From assembly GCA_025360395.1 (NCBI GenBank), contig JANYCH010000207.1, positions 1-18,319 on the forward strand: a stretch of 18,319 nucleotides of DNA, written 5' to 3'. Made by a program: the position numbers and the translations under genes. The DNA comes from Cytophagales bacterium. GTDB lineage: Bacteria > Bacteroidota > Bacteroidia > Cytophagales > UBA9547. This document shows, piece by piece, positions 1 to 6,174 of this stretch. Every line of letters starts with the position of its first letter. The stretch's first letter is position 1. The notes beneath the pieces are model-generated. The model saw nothing but the letters and a program-made list of their open reading frames with translations. It was not told the DNA's origin and did not search any database.

Positions 1-305
1 TAGATATTTAGAAGCAAAAGATGTTCCTTTAGTAGCACCAGGTGTATTAAACCTTTTGGGTAAAAGTGGCTGTCCAGATAATATCATGATTAATGATGAG
101 ACATCAGTAATCCCAAACTGATCAGCTAACTCATAAGCCAATATTGCAATATATAATTCGCTTATATTGAAATACCATTTCCCCTTATATTCCCAATTAC
201 CAGGTTCAAAGGATCAAAATTTTTCTGATATAAATAATTTTTTAGTTGCGAATTAAATTCTACAGATTCACAAAAGCTTACTTCCCTTAAATAATTTATC
301 AAAAT
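1..305 (-). pseudogene. Decayed fragment of an unrecognised protein gene, cut by the window edge
   Basis: No intact gene is present between the window start and fabG. On the minus strand a frame open from 213 down to base 1 (71 codons, running off the edge) has protein-like composition, including ELADQFGITD, an aliphatic stretch and GATKGTSFASKYL. It has no suitable start and begins right after a stop. The neighbouring minus-strand frame, open from 305 to about 212, reads NYLREVSFCESVEF and then YQKNFDP, which joins plausibly to FEPGNWEYKGKWYF if one base were missing near 205-215. I read this as one gene broken by a frameshift. The GATxGTSxASK motif recalls a family of small proteins that I cannot name with confidence, so no function is given. 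Downstream decay is also suggested by several stops in 306-380. Confidence 0.4.
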
Positions 306-380
306 TCAACTATTTAAGTAATTTCTTGATTAAAGATCAATTAAGCTTTTAATGATTATAAATTCAAGTTATGGAAATGA

Positions 381-405
381 GTCTAAATACTAAGTTCTCA
401 ATACT
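381..405 (-). repeat. Dispersed intergenic repeat, copy 1 (just downstream of fabG)
   Basis: Read on the minus strand, 405 to 381 is AGTATTGAGAACTTAGTA followed by TTTAGAC. It differs at only three positions from 1164-1188 on the plus strand, so the two copies lie in opposite orientations on either side of fabG. A shorter related copy lies at 3058-3084. Function is unknown. Confidence 0.6.
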
Positions 406-410
406 TCATA

Positions 411-1157
411 CTAAGTAAGCATCCCCCCATCAACCTGTAAAACCTGCCCTGTGATATAAGTGGAGTTATCAGATCCCAGGAATACTGCACAGTTTGCTAC
501 ATCTTCAGCTTTACCAGCTCGTTTTAATGGAATAGCATCTGTCCATCCTTTCACAACCTCTGCATTCAGGATCCCCGTCATTTCAGTTTCAATAAAACCT
601 GGGGCAATGGCATTCGAACGGATATTTCTTGAACCTAACTCTAAAGCTACAGATTTTGTAAACCCTATTATGCCAGCTTTAGAGGCTGAATAATTTGCCT
701 GGCCTGCATTTCCACGTAAACCCACAACGGAAGTGATGTTGATGATTGAGCCTGATTTGTTTTTCATGAACACTTTTAAACAAGCTTTGGTTAAATTGAA
801 TACAGATTTCAGGTTAGTATTAATTACCTCATCCCATGCTTGTTCGCTCATACGCATTAGTAAACCATCACGGGTAATACCAGCGTTATTTACTAAAATA
901 TCAATCGTACCAAAGTCTGCTGTTACCTGATTGGCAAAGTTTTCGGCCTCGGCATGGTTAGATGCATCCGAACGATATCCTTTAACTTTAGTACCAAATG
1001 CCTGTAATTCAGCCTCCAAAGCCTGTGCTTTTTCTACGCTTGAAAGATATGTAAATGCAACATTAGCACCTTGTTTAGCAAATTCGGTAGCAATGGCACG
1101 TCCTATTCCTTTAGAAGCACCTGTGACGATCGCTGTTTTTCCTTGAAGAAGTTTCAT
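411..1157 (-). CDS. fabG: 3-oxoacyl-[acyl-carrier-protein] reductase (FabG)
   Basis: This is a 248-residue short-chain dehydrogenase/reductase. In the family it performs the NADPH-dependent reduction of 3-oxoacyl-ACP to 3-hydroxyacyl-ACP in cytosolic type II fatty acid synthesis. Visible motifs are the dinucleotide-binding TGASKGIG (residues 12-19), NNAG (90-93), and the catalytic set N115, S143, Y156 and K160 within YSASK. Length and the C-terminal DGG close agree with typical FabG. The ATG at 1157 puts MKLLQGKTAIVTG at the N-terminus, as expected. It stands alone here: no acpP, fabD or fabF is adjacent, and hisB lies 150 bases upstream on the same strand with an inverted repeat between them. 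SDR enzymes are numerous and some look-alikes have other substrates, but overall similarity to housekeeping FabG is strong. No clear -7 element was found upstream. Confidence 0.9.
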   Translation of the reverse strand: MKLLQGKTAIVTGASKGIGRAIATEFAKQGANVAFTYLSSVEKAQALEAELQAFGTKVKGYRSDASNHAEAENFANQVTADFGTIDILVNNAGITRDGLLMRMSEQAWDEVINTNLKSVFNLTKACLKVFMKNKSGSIINITSVVGLRGNAGQANYSASKAGIIGFTKSVALELGSRNIRSNAIAPGFIETEMTGILNAEVVKGWTDAIPLKRAGKAEDVANCAVFLGSDNSTYITGQVLQVDGGMLT

Positions 1158-1163
1158 TTGAAT

Positions 1164-1188
1164 AGTATTGAGTACTTAGTATTTAGTG
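1164..1188 (+). repeat. Dispersed intergenic repeat, copy 2 (just upstream of fabG)
   Basis: The plus strand reads AGTATTGAGTACTTAGTA followed by TTTAGTG. It is a near-copy of the element at 381-405 in opposite orientation, and it begins 7 bases from the fabG start codon, so it lies in the fabG leader. Confidence 0.6.
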
Positions 1189-1233
1189 TTAAGATAAGAG
1201 GTTGCGAAGATAATAAATAGGTAATAGCTTTTA

Positions 1234-1298
1234 GGTAATGGGTAATAGCCTTTGCAATTGGTTTTGAGATTTTAAGCTATAACCTTTTACCCATTACC
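1234..1298. repeat. Inverted repeat between hisB and fabG
   Basis: GGTAATGGGTAA at 1234-1245 is the exact reverse complement of TTACCCATTACC at 1287-1298, giving a 12-bp stem with a 41-base spacer. The flanks extend the resemblance imperfectly: AGGTAATAGC at 1219-1228 and AGCTATAACC at 1275-1284. It lies just past the hisB stop codon. The long spacer and absence of a T-run make it a poor intrinsic terminator. It may be an intergenic repeat element or an mRNA-stabilising hairpin. Confidence 0.55.
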
Positions 1299-1307
1299 CA
1301 TCAGCCA

Positions 1308-2411
1308 TTATAAAATTCCCTTCGTACTTGGTATTGAATTGCTTTCCCCTCTTTTCACCGCCATCTTTATCGCCTTTGCCCAAGCCTTAAATATTGCTTC
1401 AATTTTGTGGTGTTCATTTTCGCCATCGGCTTTAATGTTAAGATTACAGCGGGCAGTGTCTGAAAAAGATTTAAAGAAATGATAAAACATCTCAGTTGGC
1501 ACATCTCCTACTTTTTCTCTTTTAAACTCAGCTTCCCAAACCAGCCAGTTTCTTCCGGAGAAATCTATGGCCACCTGTGCCAATACATCATCCATAGGAA
1601 GTAAAAAACCATATCTTTCAACTCCTCTTTTATCTCCAAGTGCTTTATTGAATGCTTCTCCTAATGCCAAAGCTGTATCTTCAATGGTATGGTGCTCATC
1701 AATATGCAAATCCCCATCAACTTTTATAGTGATATCACAGCCGGAGTGGCGGGCAAGCTGGTCTAACATATGGTCAAAAAAACCAAGGCCCGTTTGCATA
1801 TCATAAGTACCGGTTCCATCTAAATTTAAACGGATGTAGATTTTTGTTTCCTTCGTATCTCTCTGGATTTCGGCTATGCGTTCCGGGTATCTTAAAAATT
1901 GATAAATTTCATTCCAACTGTCGGTAATAAGATTTGCTTTGGCATCAGGAATGTTCTTATTAAGTAAAATGGACTGGCAACCTAAATTTGATGCAAGTTT
2001 TACATCTGTAATCCTGTCTCCTATTACAAATGAGTTTTCAAGATCATAATCTCCATTCAAATATTCCTGAAGCAGTCCTAAACCCGGTTTTCTGGTTGGC
2101 AGATTTTCATGCTCAAAAGACTTATCTATATGTACCTTCGAAAAGGTAATTCCTTCTCCTTGCAACAAATGCATCATTTTATTATGTGCAGGCCAAAAAG
2201 TTTCTTCCGGAAATGAAGAAGTGCCCAATCCATCCTGATTGGTGACCATCACAAACTCATAATTGAGTTCCTTTGCAATTTTGTGGAGGTTAGTAATAGC
2301 ACCAGGTATAAATTCCAGTTTTTCAAGAGAATCAATTTGAAAATCCGGCAATGGTTCGACTATAATAGTTCCGTCACGATCTATAAAAAGTACTTTTTTC
2401 TTTGATGACAT
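1308..2411 (-). CDS. hisB: Bifunctional histidinol-phosphatase / imidazoleglycerol-phosphate dehydratase
   Basis: This 367-residue protein covers two steps of cytosolic histidine biosynthesis. The N-terminal HAD phosphatase domain (about 1-165) shows FIDRDGTI with D11 and D13, VTNQDGLG (56-63), RKPG (107-110) and GDRITD with D132 and D136. It should hydrolyse histidinol phosphate. The C-terminal imidazoleglycerol-phosphate dehydratase domain (about 185-367) shows the metal-binding FFDHMLDQLARH (211-222), DEHHTIED (238-245) and EHHKIEA (333-339). In E. coli HisB a Cys/His zinc loop precedes the RKP motif. Here that stretch reads HENLPTRKPG with no cysteines, which I believe is usual in Bacteroidota. 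No other his genes are in the window, so it is either the end of an operon that lost neighbours or a lone gene. A -7 element at 2435-2442 fits transcription starting just before the ATG. Confidence 0.93.
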   Translation of the reverse strand: MSSKKKVLFIDRDGTIIVEPLPDFQIDSLEKLEFIPGAITNLHKIAKELNYEFVMVTNQDGLGTSSFPEETFWPAHNKMMHLLQGEGITFSKVHIDKSFEHENLPTRKPGLGLLQEYLNGDYDLENSFVIGDRITDVKLASNLGCQSILLNKNIPDAKANLITDSWNEIYQFLRYPERIAEIQRDTKETKIYIRLNLDGTGTYDMQTGLGFFDHMLDQLARHSGCDITIKVDGDLHIDEHHTIEDTALALGEAFNKALGDKRGVERYGFLLPMDDVLAQVAIDFSGRNWLVWEAEFKREKVGDVPTEMFYHFFKSFSDTARCNLNIKADGENEHHKIEAIFKAWAKAIKMAVKRGESNSIPSTKGIL

Positions 2412-2434
2412 GTTTTGTGGACAAGAATAATGGG

Positions 2435-2442
2435 CAAATGTA
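2435..2442 (-). promoter_or_regulatory. Putative -7 element for hisB
   Basis: The minus strand reads TACATTTG, matching the Bacteroidota -7 consensus TAnnTTTG. It ends 23 bases before the hisB ATG. I see no convincing -33 TTG at the usual 19-21 base spacing, so this rests on the -7 match and position. Confidence 0.4.
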
Positions 2443-2540
2443 AGAATAGTTGACGGTTGGCGGTGGACTGTAATGGGGAGATTTTTGAATTTCCCTTCTT
2501 TATGTCTTATTTATTCTTCCTACTTAAACCTTTAAAAGTT

Positions 2541-2548
2541 TAACTTTG
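2541..2548 (+). promoter_or_regulatory. Putative -7 element for rpiB
   Basis: TAACTTTG matches TAnnTTTG on the plus strand in the divergent hisB-rpiB intergenic region. It would give an untranslated leader of roughly 75 bases before the rpiB ATG. No clear -33 TTG is seen. Confidence 0.45.
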
Positions 2549-2628
2549 TGATATAAGGCAGCCTAATTAATAATGATTTTAAAGGTGCCTTATTTGAGGC
2601 TGTAACGTTCAACTGAATTGTTAAAACT

Positions 2629-3060
2629 ATGAAAATTGCCATATCAAGTGATCATGCTGGTGTTCAATATAAAAAAGCGCTGGTTGAGTTTATTCAGGGA
2701 TTAGGTTTAAAAATAGAAGACCTTGGCCCTTACACAGAAGATTCTGTAGACTATCCTGACTTTGCCCACAAACTAGCCGAGAAGGTTCTGAATAAAGAGG
2801 CAGATTTAGGAATAGTACTTTGCGGTACAGGAAATGGTGTTGCCATGGCTGCAAACAAACACCAGGGAATACGTGCAGGACTTTGTTGGAACAAGGAAAT
2901 AGCTGCTTTAATACGTCAGCACAATGATGCCAATATACTGGCTATACCAGCGCGATTTGTTTCTGTTGAAGAAGCTAAAGAAATTGTTAAAGCATATTTA
3001 GAAACTCCTTTTGAAGGAGGAAGACACCAGAGAAGAATAGATAAAATTGCCTGTATGTAG
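2629..3060 (+). CDS. rpiB: Ribose-5-phosphate isomerase B
   Basis: This 143-residue RpiB/LacAB-family isomerase interconverts ribose 5-phosphate and ribulose 5-phosphate in the non-oxidative pentose phosphate pathway, in the cytosol. Motifs are SSDHAG at the N-terminus (6-11), the catalytic-cysteine loop VLCGTGNG with C65, the His of RQHNDANIL (H98), and the phosphate-contacting arginines near the C-terminal GGRHQRRI. Length is typical. It is transcribed divergently from hisB and converges with the rhodanese-thioredoxin gene, so it is probably monocistronic. Some RpiB-like proteins act on allose or galactose 6-phosphates, but with no sugar-catabolic neighbours the housekeeping role is most likely. 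Confidence 0.93.
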   Translation: MKIAISSDHAGVQYKKALVEFIQGLGLKIEDLGPYTEDSVDYPDFAHKLAEKVLNKEADLGIVLCGTGNGVAMAANKHQGIRAGLCWNKEIAALIRQHNDANILAIPARFVSVEEAKEIVKAYLETPFEGGRHQRRIDKIACM

Positions 3061-3084
3061 TACTTAGCTATTGAGTATTTAGAC
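3058..3084 (+). repeat. Dispersed intergenic repeat, partial copy 3
   Basis: This stretch begins at the rpiB stop codon and contains TAGTACTTAG and CTATTGAGTATTTAGAC, which share the building blocks of the elements flanking fabG in rearranged order. The short rpiB/lipoprotein intergenic region holds nothing else I can support except a weak GTATG...CATAC pairing around it. Confidence 0.45.
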
Positions 3085-3113
3085 TGCTGCATACTTTAAC
3101 GGCAAATTATGAA

Positions 3114-3824
3114 CTATTTTATAAGGCGATCTATCGTTTCGTTGATTTCCTTTTCAGAGCGCAGTCCGATCATCCTTAATTCCAGTTTTCCATCTTTATA
3201 CCAGATAAGGGTTGGCAATTCTTCAATTCCAATTTGCCTTGCTATAGCTTCATTGCTATCTACATCTATCATCACTACTTTGACATCATTTGGACGTTGG
3301 TGTCCAATTTTTTCTAATATCGGACTCAATTTCCTACAAGGCCCACACCAGGTGGCAGAAAAGTCTACCAAAACAAGTTTGTGAGAGTTTGTTAATTTAT
3401 TATATTCTTCGCTGTTTATACCAGCAGGAGGAAGGACGCTGCTTTTGCCTTCTACTTTTTTACCCGCTTCTTCCCATTTGATGATCCCTCCTTCAAGTTC
3501 GTAAACATTTTTAAAACCAAGTTTATTTATTTTTTCAACTGCCGATTGGCTTCTTCCTCCTCTTTCGCAATAAACATACACAGGCTTTGATTTATCAAAC
3601 TGACCAAAACCAGAACTAAAACCTGAGGAATAAAAATCTATATTCCTGGCATTGGCAATGTGACCTTCAGAATATTCAGCCGGGGTGCGCACATCTACAA
3701 TTATGCCTGGCTGATCTTTTATAGATAGTTCAAATTTTGCAGGGTCCAATACATTTTGGCTACCAGCAGTTGAACATGACGCTACTGATAAAATAACGGC
3801 AAAAAGGAATATTGTGATTCTCAT
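3114..3824 (-). CDS. Rhodanese-thioredoxin fusion lipoprotein
   Basis: This 236-residue protein starts with MRITIFLFAVILSVASC. The lipobox VASC places the lipidated cysteine at residue 17, so the mature protein should be anchored in the envelope facing the periplasm. Residues about 28-125 are a rhodanese domain with DVRTPAEY, EGHI and the active-site loop CERGGRS (C86). Residues about 135-236 are a thioredoxin domain with WCGPC (159-163) and the cis-proline in ELPT (P204). Both catalytic cysteine sites are intact, so a sulfurtransferase coupled to a thiol-disulfide exchanger is a reasonable reading. The natural substrate is not known. Its start lies 37 bases after the response regulator stop on the same strand, so the two may share a transcript. 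It converges with rpiB. Confidence 0.85.
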   Translation of the reverse strand: MRITIFLFAVILSVASCSTAGSQNVLDPAKFELSIKDQPGIIVDVRTPAEYSEGHIANARNIDFYSSGFSSGFGQFDKSKPVYVYCERGGRSQSAVEKINKLGFKNVYELEGGIIKWEEAGKKVEGKSSVLPPAGINSEEYNKLTNSHKLVLVDFSATWCGPCRKLSPILEKIGHQRPNDVKVVMIDVDSNEAIARQIGIEELPTLIWYKDGKLELRMIGLRSEKEINETIDRLIK

Positions 3825-3861
3825 TTACAGTAAAGGCAAAAAACAACCGAAAGGTTCCAGC

Positions 3862-4293
3862 TCAATTATTGAAAGTAATCCTTTCTAAAGATTCGTAAGT
3901 AAGAGGTTTAACAATAATGCCTGAGATCCAATTGAATTTTCTAAGTTTTTGCAATTCCATGTTATCAAAGCCTGAAGAAAGCAAAATGACCTTGCATTTT
4001 TCTTTAATATGAGAAGATAAGCTTTCAAATTCTTCTAAAAAATCAAAACCAGTCATAGTAGGCATATAAATATCCAGAAAAATAACATCAGGTAAGCTTA
4101 GGTTGCTTTTTAAAAAATCCAACGCTTTGGCCGCTTCATCAAATACACTGACATTGCTTGTTATCGCATTAAACTCCAATACTTTACAATTTATAAAGTT
4201 GTCTACCCTACTATCATCAACCAGCATTACAGAACCCAATTCTAAAGTGGACATAACTACATGTTTAATGTTTTGGAATATAAATTTAAACAT
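3862..4293 (-). CDS. Single-domain response regulator (receiver only)
   Basis: This is a CheY-like receiver protein of 143 residues from the ATG at 4293, or 130 from the in-frame ATG at 4254 (MSTLELGSVMLVDDS), which removes an unusual N-terminal tail. I cannot decide the start from the sequence. Receiver hallmarks are the acidic pair D26-D27 in LVDDS, the phosphoacceptor D74 in FLDIYMP, the switch serine in LLSS (106-107) and the invariant lysine K129 in VKP. There is no output domain, so it likely acts through protein contacts or a phosphorelay. No histidine kinase is adjacent, so the partner is unknown. Divergent from guaA and upstream of the rhodanese-thioredoxin gene. Confidence 0.85.
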   Translation of the reverse strand: MFKFIFQNIKHVVMSTLELGSVMLVDDSRVDNFINCKVLEFNAITSNVSVFDEAAKALDFLKSNLSLPDVIFLDIYMPTMTGFDFLEEFESLSSHIKEKCKVILLSSGFDNMELQKLRKFNWISGIIVKPLTYESLERITFNN

Positions 4294-4367
4294 TTTAATT
4301 AACCTGACTTATGTATTATCCAGATATCAAAACATTTTTTTGGTTTAGAAAGGTTGGATTGATTATG

Positions 4368-4375
4368 TAACTTTG
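4368..4375 (+). promoter_or_regulatory. Putative -7 element for guaA
   Basis: TAACTTTG matches TAnnTTTG. Transcription would begin near 4380. The last three bases are the in-frame TTG at 4373 that could otherwise be taken as the guaA start, so this element favours the GTG at 4394. A TTTG lies at 4339-4342, but the 25-base spacing is longer than usual. Confidence 0.45.
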
Positions 4376-4393
4376 TCGCTTCTTTTTTATAAA

Positions 4394-5923
4394 GTGGAAG
4401 AAAAAATACTAATACTCGATTTTGGTTCCCAATATACCCAGCTAATTGCAAGGAGAGTAAGGGAACTTGATACATACTGCGAAATTCATCCTTTCAGCAA
4501 AGTCCTTGACCTGATTGATGACAGTGTTATTGGAATTATTTTGTCTGGTAGCCCTTGTTCGGTCCGTGACCCAAAATCGCCGGATGTTGATTTGTCAAAA
4601 GTCAGAGGGAAAATTCCAATCCTGGGTGTTTGTTATGGTGCCCAGCTGATGGCGAAACAAAATGGCGGAGAAGTGCGTGCCTCAACAACCAGGGAATATG
4701 GAAGGGCAAAACTTGTATCAAACCATTCAGCCGATTTATTGGCAGGTATTTCATCTGGCAGCCAGGTTTGGATGTCACATGCTGATACAATAGTTTCAGT
4801 TCCTTCAAATTTTGAAATTGTTGCTAGTACAGAAACAGTTAATGTAGCGGCTTTTAAGGTAAAAGGTGAACAAACATTTGGAATTCAGTTTCATCCAGAA
4901 GTAACACATAGTTTAGAAGGAAAACTGATTGTGAGGAATTTTGTGGTCGATATTTGTGGTTCGAAACAAAGTTGGACAGCAAAGGCATTTATTCAGGAAA
5001 CAATTGAAGGTTTAAAAACAAAGCTTGGTAATGATAAGGTTGTGATGGCCTTGTCAGGAGGTGTTGACAGTACTGTAGCAGCTATGTTGGTACACAATGC
5101 AATCGGTAAAAACTTGTATTGCATATTTGTTGACAACGGAGTTTTAAGACTGAACGAATATGAGACAGTGTTGGAGAATTATAAACATATGGGGCTCAAC
5201 ATTAAAGGGGTAAATTCAAAAGACAAATTTTACTCAGCACTTAAAGGAAAGACAGACCCGGAAGAAAAGCGCAAAGCCATCGGTAAAACTTTTATTGATG
5301 TTTTTGATGAAGAATCAAAAATACTTACTGAAATAAAATGGCTTGGACAAGGAACCATTTATCCGGATGTAATTGAGTCCGTATCTGTTAACGGTCCTTC
5401 GGTAATGATTAAATCTCACCACAATGTAGGAGGGTTGCCCGAGAAAATGCACCTCAAGATTGTGGAGCCTTTAAGAAGTCTGTTCAAAGATGAAGTAAGG
5501 GATGTGGGTAGAGAATTGGGCATTGATCCTAATCTCTTACAACGTCATCCATTTCCTGGTCCGGGTTTGGCTATCAGGATTTTAGGTGAGATAACTCCAG
5601 AAAAAGTGGATGTCCTTCAGAAAGTGGATGATATTTTTATTACTTCTTTAAAAGAAAGCGGTTTGTATGACAAAGTCTGGCAGGCTGGTTCTATACTACT
5701 TCCGGTTCAATCTGTGGGGGTTATGGGCGACGAAAGGACTTACGAAAATGCAGTGGCTTTAAGGGCTGTAACAAGTGTTGATGGAATGACAGCAGACTGG
5801 GCACATTTGCCTTATGAATTCCTTGCAAAAGTTTCAAACGACATAATTAATAAAGTGAAAGGAGTGAACAGGGTCGTTTATGACATAAGTTCAAAACCGC
5901 CTGCCACTATTGAGTGGGAATAA
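4394..5923 (+). CDS. guaA: GMP synthase (glutamine-hydrolysing)
   Basis: GMP synthase aminates XMP to GMP using ATP and glutamine, in cytosolic purine biosynthesis. From the GTG at 4394 the protein has 509 residues and begins VEEKILILDFGSQYTQLIAR, the normal N-terminus. A TTG at 4373 would add seven residues but overlaps a -7 promoter element. Domains are a class I glutamine amidotransferase (about 1-195) with GVCYGAQ (C80) and HPEVTHS (H167, E169), an ATP pyrophosphatase domain with LSGGVDST (221-226 core), and the C-terminal dimerisation domain with HPFPGPGLAIRILGE and the usual IEWE end. The gene looks intact. Its last 22 codons recur, diverged and nonsense-mutated, at 10634-10699. This suggests that the 3' end has served as an integration site and that the present 3' end may have been supplied by an incoming element. 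Confidence 0.95.
   Translation: MEEKILILDFGSQYTQLIARRVRELDTYCEIHPFSKVLDLIDDSVIGIILSGSPCSVRDPKSPDVDLSKVRGKIPILGVCYGAQLMAKQNGGEVRASTTREYGRAKLVSNHSADLLAGISSGSQVWMSHADTIVSVPSNFEIVASTETVNVAAFKVKGEQTFGIQFHPEVTHSLEGKLIVRNFVVDICGSKQSWTAKAFIQETIEGLKTKLGNDKVVMALSGGVDSTVAAMLVHNAIGKNLYCIFVDNGVLRLNEYETVLENYKHMGLNIKGVNSKDKFYSALKGKTDPEEKRKAIGKTFIDVFDEESKILTEIKWLGQGTIYPDVIESVSVNGPSVMIKSHHNVGGLPEKMHLKIVEPLRSLFKDEVRDVGRELGIDPNLLQRHPFPGPGLAIRILGEITPEKVDVLQKVDDIFITSLKESGLYDKVWQAGSILLPVQSVGVMGDERTYENAVALRAVTSVDGMTADWAHLPYEFLAKVSNDIINKVKGVNRVVYDISSKPPATIEWE
5858..5923 (+). repeat. guaA 3'-end direct repeat, left copy (attL-like)
   Basis: This is the last 22 codons of guaA including the stop. It aligns without gaps to 10634-10699 with 54 of 66 bases identical. 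Similarity continues for a few bases past the stop (TAAG then TTATT in both, one mismatch between). Confidence 0.8.
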
Positions 5924-6121
5924 GTTTATTACAGTTAACAGATGTATTAGGTCCTTTAAAGAATTTTTTTAAATAAACTCTGTATTAATTTATAGTTAAA
6001 TCATAATACATTAGTAATCAATAAAATACATATTAATTCATTAAACAATTTGTGGGTTATTTATATTTTCCTATACATGCGTAAAGGTTTTCAATTAAAG
6101 GATATTACCAGTACAATTTAG

Positions 6122-6129
6122 TAAATTTG
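6122..6129 (+). promoter_or_regulatory. Putative -7 element for the first secreted-protein gene
   Basis: TAAATTTG matches TAnnTTTG. It ends on the TTG at 6127 that opens the longest possible frame, so that codon is unlikely to be the translation start. The ATG at 6175 with a clean signal peptide fits better. Confidence 0.4.
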
Positions 6130-6174
6130 CATATTAAAATGTGGTTTTATACTTGGGCTAAAATCATAATCAAT

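Noticed and set aside
2..121. Plus-strand open frame ending in TGA at 119-121, possible tail of a gene entering from the left
   Set aside because: It has only 39 codons with no recognisable domain. The overlapping minus-strand frame is longer and more protein-like, although the choice cannot be settled without upstream sequence.
3061..3113. Terminator between the convergent rpiB and lipoprotein genes
   Set aside because: Only a five-base GTATG/CATAC pairing and no T-run are visible. That is too weak to call.
4373..4393. TTG at 4373 as the guaA start
   Set aside because: It overlaps the TAACTTTG promoter element and adds seven residues not expected in GMP synthase. The GTG at 4394 gives the normal N-terminus.
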